A stretch of 42,161 nucleotides of DNA, from positions 1-42,161 of the forward strand of contig CANGGK010000005.1 in assembly GCA_947453475.1 (NCBI GenBank), given 5' to 3'. Position numbers and translations under genes: made by a program. This stretch comes from Microbacteriaceae bacterium. GTDB lineage: Bacteria > Actinomycetota > Actinomycetes > Actinomycetales > Microbacteriaceae. The notes under the pieces are model-generated. The model had not been told where the DNA came from. It ran no database searches and was given only the letters and a program-made list of their open reading frames with translations. This document shows positions 26,930-33,416 of this stretch, one piece after another (position 1 is the stretch's first letter; each line of letters opens with the position of its first letter).

Positions 26930-28927
26930 GTGTCATCAAACCAGCGCGTAATTGCAGGCCGCTATGAGGTAGGAAACCTCATCGGTCGTGGTGGCATGGC
27001 CGATGTTTACGAGGGTGTCGACACCCGCCTTGGCCGCACGGTTGCAATCAAACTGCTTAAGGCCGACCTTGCGAATGACCCAAACTTTGAGGCCCGCTTT
27101 CGCCAGGAGGCTCAGGCTTCGGCTCGCATGGCTCACCCAACCATCGTTCGCGTTTATGACGCTGGCGAGGATGTGACCGTTGACTCAAACGGCAACACCA
27201 ACCGCCACCCTTTCATTGTCATGGAATACGTGAATGGCAAGTTGCTGCGCGACCTTCTGCACGAGCGTCGTCTAACGCTGCAAGAGGCCATCGACTTTGA
27301 GACCGGCGTGCTGACCGCGCTCGAGTTCTCGCACCGCGCCGGCATTGTGCACCGCGACATCAAATCGGCAAACGTGATGATCACCGAGGCCGGTCAGGTC
27401 AAGGTCATGGATTTCGGCATTGCACGAGCTGTTTCTGAAAACTCGGCTACCGTCGCTCACACCAGCGGCATCGTTGGCACCGCACAATACTTCTCGCCAG
27501 AGCAGGCCAAGGGCGAGTCGGTTGACGCTCGCACCGACCTCTACTCGGCCGGAGTTCTGCTTTATGAAATGCTCGCCGGTCGCCCGCCGTTCAAGGGTGA
27601 GTCTGCCGTTTCGGTTGCCTACCAGCACGTAAGCGAAGCCGTGGTTCCACCATCAGAGTTCGATTCAAACGTTTCGCCTGAGATGGACGCCGTGGTTCTG
27701 CGTGCACTTGCCAAAGACCGCAACGAGCGCTTCCAGAGCGCCGAAGAGTTCCGCGAGCACCTGCTTGCCGCCTACGCGGTTGTTCTCGAAAACACCACGG
27801 ATGAACTGCCAGCCCACGCCCTAGCCTTCGAGCCAGAGCCAGAGGTTGAGACTCCGTCGATTGACCTTCCGGTTGAAGAGGCGTCGGCTGACGCCGAGGT
27901 CGAGCCCGAATCGGTAAACCCTGCCTTTGCACCAACCGAGGTCTTTACCACCGGTTTCGACGAATTCGATGCCCTATTGGCTTCAGCCGGTGCTGAACTG
28001 GTCGAAACCCCGGCAGCCGAAGCACCGGAGGCCCAAAGTTCACCAGTCGAATCTGCACCGGCTCAGGTCTCAGCAGACCTAAACAAGACCGAAGTTTTCA
28101 ACACCGAGGGTCCATCAACGAACCCATTCGCCGAACTTGGCGTAGAACTGCCAACCGCTGCTCAGCCAACCATCAAATACATTCCTAGTGGCAAGCCGAA
28201 GTCGAGCCTGCTCTGGGGCATCGGTTCTGGTGTTGGTGTGGTTCTAATCGGTCTCATGGTTTGGCTATTCACTCTGAACGGCTTCAACCTAAACATCACC
28301 CCTGGTTCAACCGGAATCTCGGTGGCCGATGTGACCAACAAGACTTACGACGAGGGCTACAACACCTTGACTGCCCAGCACTTACTGGTAACCAAGGTCT
28401 ATGAAGCAAGCGAGACCATTCCGCTTGACACCATCATTCACACTGACCCGACTGCCGGAACCAAGGTTCCAGACAACACCACAATCACCGTTTATGTGTC
28501 ATCGGGTAAGACCACCGTAAAGGTGCCTGGAACTCTGATTGGCATGTCTGAAAGCGAAGCCACCGCGGCACTGATGGCGGCGCAGCTCACGCTCGGCACC
28601 ATCACCCAGGCAAACAGCGCGACCGTTGCGGCTGGCAAGGTTATCGAAACCGACCCAATTGCTAACGCCGATGTTGCCCAGGGCAGCGTTGTGAACTTGG
28701 TTATTTCGAACGGACAGGTGAACGTACCTGACGTGCGCAACCTCTCGACATCAGACGCTCAGAGCAAGATGTCATCACCAGAAGTTGGCTTAACCGTAAG
28801 CATCGCAGTTCAAGGTGGCTCTTGCCCAGCGGGTAAGACTCAGGGCACGATCATTGTCGAGCAGTCAATCTTGCCGGGCCTAGCCCCGCAGGGTTCTGCC
28901 ATCATCTTGTACGTGGGTTGTAACTAG
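26930..28927 (+). CDS. pknB: PknB: PASTA-domain Ser/Thr protein kinase
   Basis: A 665-aa kinase starting at GTG (VSSNQRVIAGRYEVGNLIGR). Kinase motifs: GRGGMADVYEG, VAIKLL, HRDIKSANVM, DFGIARA, and the activation loop ending GTAQYFSPEQA. An acidic, Glu/Pro/Ala-rich juxtamembrane region of over 100 residues follows, then a transmembrane helix at about 425-450 and three PASTA domains (about 463-525, 526-594 and 595-665) that bind muropeptides or lipid II in the family. Mycobacterial PknB has four PASTA repeats, so one fewer here. Two cysteines in the last PASTA (GGSCPAG, VGCN at the C-terminus) could form a disulphide. It controls growth and septation with PknA and is reversed by PstP. Confidence 0.95.
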   Translation: MSSNQRVIAGRYEVGNLIGRGGMADVYEGVDTRLGRTVAIKLLKADLANDPNFEARFRQEAQASARMAHPTIVRVYDAGEDVTVDSNGNTNRHPFIVMEYVNGKLLRDLLHERRLTLQEAIDFETGVLTALEFSHRAGIVHRDIKSANVMITEAGQVKVMDFGIARAVSENSATVAHTSGIVGTAQYFSPEQAKGESVDARTDLYSAGVLLYEMLAGRPPFKGESAVSVAYQHVSEAVVPPSEFDSNVSPEMDAVVLRALAKDRNERFQSAEEFREHLLAAYAVVLENTTDELPAHALAFEPEPEVETPSIDLPVEEASADAEVEPESVNPAFAPTEVFTTGFDEFDALLASAGAELVETPAAEAPEAQSSPVESAPAQVSADLNKTEVFNTEGPSTNPFAELGVELPTAAQPTIKYIPSGKPKSSLLWGIGSGVGVVLIGLMVWLFTLNGFNLNITPGSTGISVADVTNKTYDEGYNTLTAQHLLVTKVYEASETIPLDTIIHTDPTAGTKVPDNTTITVYVSSGKTTVKVPGTLIGMSESEATAALMAAQLTLGTITQANSATVAAGKVIETDPIANADVAQGSVVNLVISNGQVNVPDVRNLSTSDAQSKMSSPEVGLTVSIAVQGGSCPAGKTQGTIIVEQSILPGLAPQGSAIILYVGCN

Positions 28928-28964
28928 GTAGCTGCGCTGCTTCGCCTGCGCGCATAAACCTTGT

Positions 28965-29618
28965 TTAGAGTTTCACCAACGGTGAAAGCGACTTTGCGCG
29001 CTCGGCTGCACCTTTGAGACCGATTGATTCGAGCCAGTTTCCAAGCATCTGATAACCACCCTCGGTCAAAACCGACTCCGGGTGATACTGCACACCATAA
29101 ATCGGCAGGGTCTTGTGTTGAAGCGCCATGATCACGCCACCCTTTGAATTCTCACCAGGGATGGTTCGTGCCGTAACGATCAAGTCGTTTGGCACAGTCG
29201 AGTCGACCACGGCAAGTGAGTGATAACGGGTTGCGGTGAAAGGCTGTGGAACATCCTTGAAAACCAGCGAGTTGTCGTGCTTTACCTCGGATGTCTTGCC
29301 GTGCATAAGCTCATCGGCGCTGGTGACGGTTGCGCCCATGGCCTCGGCGATGGCCTGGTGGCCAAGGCAGACTCCGAAAATTGATTTGCCCGTCTGCAGG
29401 GCCAGCTTTACGGTTGGAATGCTCAGGCCGGCAGCGGCCGGGGTTCCCGGGCCGGGGCTCAAAAGCACCGCGTCATATTTTTCTAGCAGTGCTGGCAACT
29501 CGGCTTCGGTAACGATATCGTTGCGCAAAACCTCGGTCTCTGCACCAAGTTGCTGCAGATAGCCGTTCAGCGTGTAAACGAAGCTGTCGTAGTTGTCGAG
29601 AACCAAAATCTTTGTCAT
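28965..29618 (-). CDS. trpG: Glutamine amidotransferase, aminodeoxychorismate/anthranilate synthase component II
   Basis: A 217-aa class I glutamine amidotransferase. The signature is complete: the oxyanion loop LLSPGPGTPAAAG, nucleophile Cys in GVCLGHQAI, and the His/Glu of the triad in GVQYHPES. It opens ILVLDNYDSFVYTLNGYLQQ as in TrpG/PabA. It supplies ammonia from glutamine to a chorismate-using component I encoded elsewhere. Whether that partner is TrpE or PabB cannot be told from sequence alone; many actinobacteria use one subunit for both. It converges on pknB with a 37-nt gap, matching the conserved actinobacterial neighbourhood. A TAGGCT hexamer lies 9 nt upstream of the ATG on the minus strand (29628-29633), suggesting a very short leader. 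Confidence 0.9.
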   Translation of the reverse strand: MTKILVLDNYDSFVYTLNGYLQQLGAETEVLRNDIVTEAELPALLEKYDAVLLSPGPGTPAAAGLSIPTVKLALQTGKSIFGVCLGHQAIAEAMGATVTSADELMHGKTSEVKHDNSLVFKDVPQPFTATRYHSLAVVDSTVPNDLIVTARTIPGENSKGGVIMALQHKTLPIYGVQYHPESVLTEGGYQMLGNWLESIGLKGAAERAKSLSPLVKL

Positions 29619-29652
29619 GTTGATTTAAGCCTACCGCTACCGTCAATGGCAT

Positions 29653-29658
29653 TAGAAT
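29653..29658 (+). promoter_or_regulatory. -10 element (TAGAAT) of leaderless crgA transcript
   Basis: TAGAAT, a 6-nt spacer (TACCGC), then the crgA ATG. The hexamer and spacing are identical to the trhO promoter. Confidence 0.55.
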
Positions 29659-29664
29659 TACCGC

Positions 29665-29946
29665 ATGCCTGAATCATCATCACGTAAGAAGCCTGCCAAG
29701 GTTTCAAAGCCTCGCGCGCCAAAGTTGCCGACCGAGAACACCGAAGAACTGCCTAACCCGGTCTGGTTCAAGCCAGTCATGTTTGGCTTCATGATTCTCG
29801 GTCTCGTATGGATCATCACCTACTATGTGTCGAGCGCACAGTTCCCTCTAGGCGCGGGTACCCCGTGGAACCTTGAGAACTGGAACATCCTGATCGGCTT
29901 CGGCATTGCCATGGTCGGCTTCATGATGTCTACCCGCTGGAAGTAA
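29665..29946 (+). CDS. crgA: CrgA: cell division protein
   Basis: A 93-aa protein with a basic N-terminal cytoplasmic tail (SSRKKPAKVSKPRAPK) and two transmembrane helices (VMFGFMILGLVWIITYYVSS and ILIGFGIAMVGFMMS) joined by a short extracytoplasmic loop (FPLGAGTPWNLENWN). The protein ends TRWK, as is typical for CrgA. CrgA interacts with FtsZ, FtsQ, FtsI/PbpA and CwsA and helps place and stabilise the divisome in actinobacteria. Its location beside trpG and the pkn operon is conserved. The start is fixed by the leaderless promoter. Confidence 0.95.
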   Translation: MPESSSRKKPAKVSKPRAPKLPTENTEELPNPVWFKPVMFGFMILGLVWIITYYVSSAQFPLGAGTPWNLENWNILIGFGIAMVGFMMSTRWK

Positions 29947-29960
29947 TCTTCTAAGAATTC

Positions 29961-30004
29961 AAAAACCGCCGGTTCGATGCCTCTGCATCGAGTCGGCGGT
30001 TTTT
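29961..30004 (+). terminator. Intrinsic terminator downstream of crgA
   Basis: A 20-bp stem (AAAAACCGCCGGTTCGATGC / GCATCGAGTCGGCGGTTTTT) with two G-U wobbles and a CTCT loop, followed by a T-run, 15 nt after the crgA stop. The A/T flanks would also let it work on the other strand. Confidence 0.9.
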
Positions 30005-30050
30005 CTTTTGTTTCGTCGCACTTCTTGAACTCGCACACCGAGAATGCGGG

Positions 30051-30118
30051 ACCCACATCCTGGCCTCACACCTTGATACCCACATCCTGGCCTCACACCT
30101 TGATACCCACATCCGGCC
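30051..30118. repeat. 27-bp tandem repeat (two full copies and one partial)
   Basis: The 27-bp unit, beginning ACCCACATCCTGGCC and ending CACACCTTGAT, occurs at 30051-30077 and 30078-30104, with a shortened third copy from 30105. It falls in the 386-bp crgA-rhomboid gap (29947-30332), which contains no convincing gene. The gap holds the crgA terminator, this repeat, an 83-bp inverted repeat, a small hairpin (about 30246-30276) and a 15-bp tandem repeat. Confidence 0.85.
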
Positions 30119-30144
30119 CCGCCCACCTGGGGCATTGCTGCGGC

Positions 30145-30227
30145 AATTGAGTTATTTAGTAATTCGACGGCTGCAAAGCCCTTGTTTTGCGCACCTTTTT
30201 GAAGCGCAATTACTAAATGACTCAATT
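30145..30227. repeat. 83-bp element with 20-bp terminal inverted repeats (MITE- or ncRNA-like)
   Basis: The left arm AATTGAGTTATTTAGTAATT (30145-30164) and the right arm AATTACTAAATGACTCAATT (30208-30227) are inverted repeats matching at 19 of 20 positions. They flank a 43-bp core. The arms are notably AT-rich compared with the surroundings. It could be a miniature mobile element, a structured RNA or a repetitive palindrome. No transposase or target-site duplication was seen. Confidence 0.7.
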
Positions 30228-30290
30228 CCCAAAGTTTCGAGTTTTGTCGCCATGAAGGGTTCAACTTCGTGATGACGATTGTTGCCGCGA

Positions 30291-30335
30291 AGGGCTGCTG
30301 AGCTAAGGGCTGCTGAGCTAAGGGCTGCTGAGCTA
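30291..30335. repeat. 15-bp tandem repeat, three perfect copies, overlapping the rhomboid stop
   Basis: AGGGCTGCTGAGCTA occurs three times back to back. The last copy contains the stop codon of the minus-strand rhomboid gene (30333-30335). Copy-number change would alter only the 3' untranslated region, since each copy retains the in-frame stop context. Confidence 0.9.
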
Positions 30336-31142
30336 AAGCCCAAGCAGGTTTGCGCGGAACACGGTTAGCAATACCAAAAGGATCGCTACCGACACTAGGC
30401 CTAGGCGCTGAGCAGCCTGCTGCGAAAGCTGTCGAGTGTTTGCCAAAATCAGGGCAACGATGCCGCCGGTGACCAAGCCACCGACGTGACCCTGCCAGCT
30501 CACTCCAGATGAGAAGAAGCCGAAGACGAGGTTGATGGCAATCAACCCAAGCATTTGGCTCGAGTTCTGACCAAGGGTTCGCAGAATCACAAAGTATGCG
30601 GCCATCAGACCGAAGATGGCACCCGAAGCGCCAACAACCCAGCTATCCGGGTTAGCCAACCAAAGCACACCGACAGAACCACCGAAAAGTGAGATTAGGT
30701 ATAGCGCTGCAAAGCGTGCGCGGCCAAGCATCGGTTCGAGCACCTGGCCGAAGATGTAAAGCGAATACATGTTCAAAAGAACGTGCAAGACGTTTGAGGG
30801 GTCGTGAACGAAACCAGCCGTGATCATTCGCCAAGGCTGAACCGCGGTAATCTGCGGCACGTAAGCGAAGAGGTCGGTAACCAGAGACCCCGGCATAATC
30901 TGCAGCAACCAGATGGCCACATTGATGCCGATGAGTGTGAGGGTCACCGCCGGGCGAGGCCCAGATTGGCGAACCCTTGCGGCGCGGGTGCGCCGACGGT
31001 TCAGTTGGGTAACCGTTCCGCCGGCGTCATCCGGGCACAAGAAACCGACACTAGCTTCGATCTGACACTCTGGGCAGATGAAACGTTCACATCGCTGGCA
31101 ACGAACGTATGCCTCGCGATCTGGGTGTCGGTAACAGGTCAT
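30333..31142 (-). CDS. Rhomboid-family intramembrane serine protease with N-terminal zinc-finger-like domain
   Basis: A 269-aa protein. Residues 1-45 contain a B-box-like Cys/His motif (CYRHPDREAYVRCQRCERFI, then CPEC and CPDD), probably zinc-binding. Six or seven hydrophobic segments follow. The catalytic Ser is in the GASGAIFGL motif, and the His lies in WQGHVGGLVTGG in a later helix. Rhomboids cleave membrane proteins within or near the bilayer; the substrate is unknown. The start overlaps the ppiA stop by 1 nt (TAATG), so the two are cotranscribed. The gene ends within the 15-bp tandem repeat. This ppiA-rhomboid-crgA arrangement is common in actinobacteria. Confidence 0.92.
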   Translation of the reverse strand: MTCYRHPDREAYVRCQRCERFICPECQIEASVGFLCPDDAGGTVTQLNRRRTRAARVRQSGPRPAVTLTLIGINVAIWLLQIMPGSLVTDLFAYVPQITAVQPWRMITAGFVHDPSNVLHVLLNMYSLYIFGQVLEPMLGRARFAALYLISLFGGSVGVLWLANPDSWVVGASGAIFGLMAAYFVILRTLGQNSSQMLGLIAINLVFGFFSSGVSWQGHVGGLVTGGIVALILANTRQLSQQAAQRLGLVSVAILLVLLTVFRANLLGL

Positions 31143-31672
31143 TAGGCCTTTTCGATGTGAATTGACTCGATGATTACGTCTTCAAGCGGCTTGTCTCCAG
31201 GGGCGGTCTTGACGCCCTCGATTGCAAGAACAACCTTCTTTGAGTCTTCGTCAGCGACTTCACCGAATACGGTGTGCTTGCCGAACAACCAGGTGGTTGG
31301 TGCGGTGGTGATGAAGAACTGTGAACCGTTGGTGCCAGGGCCGGCGTTTGCCATGGCTAGCTTGAAAGGCTCGTTGAAGTTCAACTCGGCGTTGATTTCG
31401 TCGCCGAACTGGTAGCCAGGCCCACCCATACCGGTGCCGGTTGGGTCGCCACCCTGCAGCATGAACTGCTGGATGATGCGGTGGAAGATTACGCCGTTGT
31501 ATAGCGGCTTGCCGGTCTGAACCTCACCGGTGCGAGGGTCGCGCCACTCAATTGAGCCGGTCGCTAGGCCTTCGAAGTTCTCGACGGTCTTTGGAGCGTG
31601 GTTGCCGAATAGGTTGATGTTGATTGCGCCATAGTTTGTGTTGATGGTCGCTACTGAAGTGTGTGCAGTCAT
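31142..31672 (-). CDS. ppiA: Cyclophilin-type peptidyl-prolyl cis-trans isomerase
   Basis: A 176-aa cytoplasmic cyclophilin without a signal peptide. Conserved blocks are NGVIFHRIIQQFMLQGGDPTG, GSQFFITTAPTTWL and HTVFGEV, covering the active-site Arg, Phe and Gln and the Trp that makes cyclophilins sensitive to cyclosporin. It catalyses proline isomerisation in protein folding. Its start is only 15 bp from the divergent small membrane protein gene, so the two promoters must overlap. In mycobacteria ppiA sits in the same neighbourhood near oriC. Confidence 0.95.
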   Translation of the reverse strand: MTAHTSVATINTNYGAININLFGNHAPKTVENFEGLATGSIEWRDPRTGEVQTGKPLYNGVIFHRIIQQFMLQGGDPTGTGMGGPGYQFGDEINAELNFNEPFKLAMANAGPGTNGSQFFITTAPTTWLFGKHTVFGEVADEDSKKVVLAIEGVKTAPGDKPLEDVIIESIHIEKA

Positions 31673-31675
31673 GCC

Positions 31676-31681
31676 TACTAT
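31676..31681 (+). promoter_or_regulatory. -10 element (TACTAT) of leaderless small-membrane-protein transcript
   Basis: TACTAT, a 6-nt spacer (TGTTCC), then ATG at 31688. The hexamer lies inside the 15-bp gap to ppiA, so the divergent transcripts compete for the same DNA. Confidence 0.55.
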
Positions 31682-31687
31682 TGTTCC

Positions 31688-31966
31688 ATGGCTAAGAAAC
31701 TCGACCTACACGAATTGCTAGAACTGTTGCCCGCTATTAGCGAAATCTGGGATGACGCTACCGCCGGCGCAAAGAAGGTTTCTGCCGCGACCGCAGCGAA
31801 CGCCAAGAAGGTCGCCAGTCGAGTTACTAAGCAGCCAAAGAACCCGGCGTACGGCTGGGCCGCGGTTGGAATTGCCATCGCGGTAACAGCCGTAGTCGCC
31901 TATTCGATCTTGAAGCCAGAAGAAGAACTCTGGAAAGACGTTCGCGAAGAGTCAACCGAGGGCTAG
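31688..31966 (+). CDS. Small single-pass membrane protein of unknown function
   Basis: 92 aa from the ATG at 31688 (MAKKLDLHELLELLPAISEI); the ORF-track start nine codons upstream lies in the promoter. An N-terminal acidic and leucine-rich helix and an Ala/Lys-rich helix (GAKKVSAATAANAKKVASRV) are followed by one transmembrane segment (YGWAAVGIAIAVTAVVAYSI) and a short acidic tail. No family was recognised. The layout of an amphipathic Ala/Lys helix before one membrane anchor resembles small structural envelope proteins, but this is only a resemblance. It lies 7 nt before the lipoprotein gene, probably in an operon. Confidence 0.7.
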   Translation: MAKKLDLHELLELLPAISEIWDDATAGAKKVSAATAANAKKVASRVTKQPKNPAYGWAAVGIAIAVTAVVAYSILKPEEELWKDVREESTEG

Positions 31967-31973
31967 TGGAATT

Positions 31974-32567
31974 ATGAAGCGCATCGTCAGCCTATTTTCG
32001 GCTCTCGCGCTTCTTTGCGGACTAACCGGTTGCACCGTGCCAACCGATCCCTATGTCGCTACAGTGACAAGCGCCGTCGCTAAAACTGTTTTCACCCCAA
32101 CCGGCGACATGGCCAGCGGTTGCATCGGTATGTACCTACTGTGTTCACAGCCGCTTTATGAGCCCTCCTTCAAGGCGCCATCTTCAACCGATACAGCTGC
32201 AGTCTGCCGAGACTTCGTTGCCCTCGGCCAAGAGCTGGGCTCCGTCGCCTATTCGACCTACGGTTATTCCGCCTACATGCTTCCGCAGAACACCGCAGAA
32301 GTGACCGATCTTTGCGCCCAAGCCCTGGGCGTCAAACTCACCGCATCCGATGGTTCGAGCTTCTACCAAGGCGTAGTTCTCTATGACGATGGCAAGGCCA
32401 ATGGCTGGGGCAAGGTTTATGCATTGAGCCGCGGAAACTCGGTGAACCCGGATGATTTTCAGCTCGTGATTTCGTTCTCTAAAGACTTGAATCGAGTCGG
32501 CTGGATCGATTACGGTTCCGAGAAGCCTGCGGTTCTAACCCAGGAACAACTCGACGCTCAAGGTTAA
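31974..32567 (+). CDS. Putative lipoprotein of unknown function
   Basis: A 197-aa protein with a lipoprotein signal peptide: basic start (MKR), hydrophobic core (SLFSALALLCG) and lipobox LTGC, with Cys at about residue 20. The mature part contains further cysteines (SGCIGMYLLCSQ, AVCRDF, TDLCAQ) that may form disulphides, and shows no recognisable catalytic motif. GTGGA lies 4 nt before the ATG. It is probably cotranscribed with the upstream small membrane protein. Its TAA stop overlaps the stop of the convergent IclR gene in the palindrome TTAA. Confidence 0.75.
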   Translation: MKRIVSLFSALALLCGLTGCTVPTDPYVATVTSAVAKTVFTPTGDMASGCIGMYLLCSQPLYEPSFKAPSSTDTAAVCRDFVALGQELGSVAYSTYGYSAYMLPQNTAEVTDLCAQALGVKLTASDGSSFYQGVVLYDDGKANGWGKVYALSRGNSVNPDDFQLVISFSKDLNRVGWIDYGSEKPAVLTQEQLDAQG

Positions 32568-33334
32568 TGCCCGCCCAGGCGCTTGCTGAGTTCGATTCCG
32601 GCGGCTTTCAAGGCTAACGCGAGTTCGGCTCTCAACCCCGAATCCGCGTCTTCCGACCTGAAGGTCAGCGCGATTGCCGCAACCGATAGCCCCAAGTGAT
32701 TCTTTGCGGCGACCGCGATCGAAGAATACCCCTGGGTAATAAACCCATCCTCGGAACTAAAACCGGCGGCAGCCTCATCTCGCAGAAAGGCGGTCAGTTC
32801 GCGAAGGTTCTTCGGCCCGAGCCCGGTTCGATCTATAAAACTTTTGTTATTCGCGAAGGTTGCGCGCACCTGCGCAGCATCCAAGCCGGCCAGGATGGCA
32901 CGACCAGACGCCGTCAGGTGGGCCGGAAGGCGAACACCAACCTCGGTGACCAGGGTAACCGGGCGGTGCGGCACCTCACGGGCCAGATATAGAAGTTCGG
33001 ATCCCTGCAAAATTCCGAGTTGGGCAACCGCCGGCAACTTGGTTTCAGTCTCGCGAACCAGCTTCGTGAGCAATGGGCGAGCCTGGCGTTCGAGCGGGTC
33101 GTGGCGCAGGTATGCCGAACCGAGTTCGAATGCGCCGACGCCGAGGCCCCAGCGCTCATCCTCGGGGAAGTGCATGACGAAACCGCTCTCTTGCATAGCG
33201 GTCAGCAGGTGATAGGTCGACGATCGCGGAATGCCGACTCGGGCAGCAATCGCCGCCGCTGGCATCGGGGCACCGGCCTTGGCCAGGGTGCGCAGAATCA
33301 GCAGCGCTCGGCTGGCGGCTGGTACGTTTGACAT
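32564..33334 (-). CDS. IclR-family transcriptional regulator, likely of the hut operon
   Basis: A 256-aa protein with the IclR layout. The N-terminal winged helix-turn-helix spans about residues 5-65 (ALLILRTLAKAGAPMPAAAI then IPRSSTYHLLTAMQESGFV). The C-terminal effector domain contains the family motif LPAHLTASGRAILAGL. Divergent transcription from hutU across an 82-bp gap strongly suggests it controls histidine degradation; urocanate is the usual hut effector, but ligand specificity cannot be read here. It starts at ATG with AGGA 7 nt upstream. Hut operons in many bacteria use HutC (GntR type) instead. Confidence 0.9.
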   Translation of the reverse strand: MSNVPAASRALLILRTLAKAGAPMPAAAIAARVGIPRSSTYHLLTAMQESGFVMHFPEDERWGLGVGAFELGSAYLRHDPLERQARPLLTKLVRETETKLPAVAQLGILQGSELLYLAREVPHRPVTLVTEVGVRLPAHLTASGRAILAGLDAAQVRATFANNKSFIDRTGLGPKNLRELTAFLRDEAAAGFSSEDGFITQGYSSIAVAAKNHLGLSVAAIALTFRSEDADSGLRAELALALKAAGIELSKRLGGH

Positions 33335-33350
33335 GGCGGTTTCCTAATCT

Positions 33351-33378
33351 CGTATTTCAGACAGTAGCATCAAAAACG
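33351..33378. promoter_or_regulatory. Candidate operator between iclR-type gene and hutU
   Basis: CGTATTT and AAAAACG form an imperfect inverted repeat (6 of 7 positions) separated by 14 bp, in the middle of the divergent intergenic region. The position suits a regulator acting on both genes, but short AT-rich arms like these can arise by chance. Confidence 0.25.
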
Positions 33379-33381
33379 GCG

Positions 33382-33410
33382 TTGGCGCGCGGGTGAAAAG
33401 CCGGTTTTAT
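33382..33410 (+). promoter_or_regulatory. Candidate hutU promoter (-35 TTGGCG, 17 bp, -10 TTTTAT)
   Basis: TTGGCG at 33382-33387 and TTTTAT at 33405-33410 are separated by 17 bp. The -10 ends 6 nt before the hutU ATG, the same leaderless spacing as in other genes here. The -10 itself is a poor match to TANNNT, fitting a regulated promoter. Confidence 0.4.
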
Positions 33411-33416
33411 TGACCC

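Noticed and set aside
28928-28964. Terminator between convergent pknB and trpG
   Set aside because: Only a short GCGC/GCGC self-complementary stretch without a T-run was found.
30051-30118. Possible CRISPR array
   Set aside because: The 27-bp units are directly abutting with no unique spacers, and there are no cas genes.
29959-30343. Minus-strand ORFs encoding GCGYQGVRP and SSAAL repeats
   Set aside because: They are read-throughs of the 27-bp and 15-bp tandem repeats and the inverted repeat, without a ribosome-binding site or family similarity.
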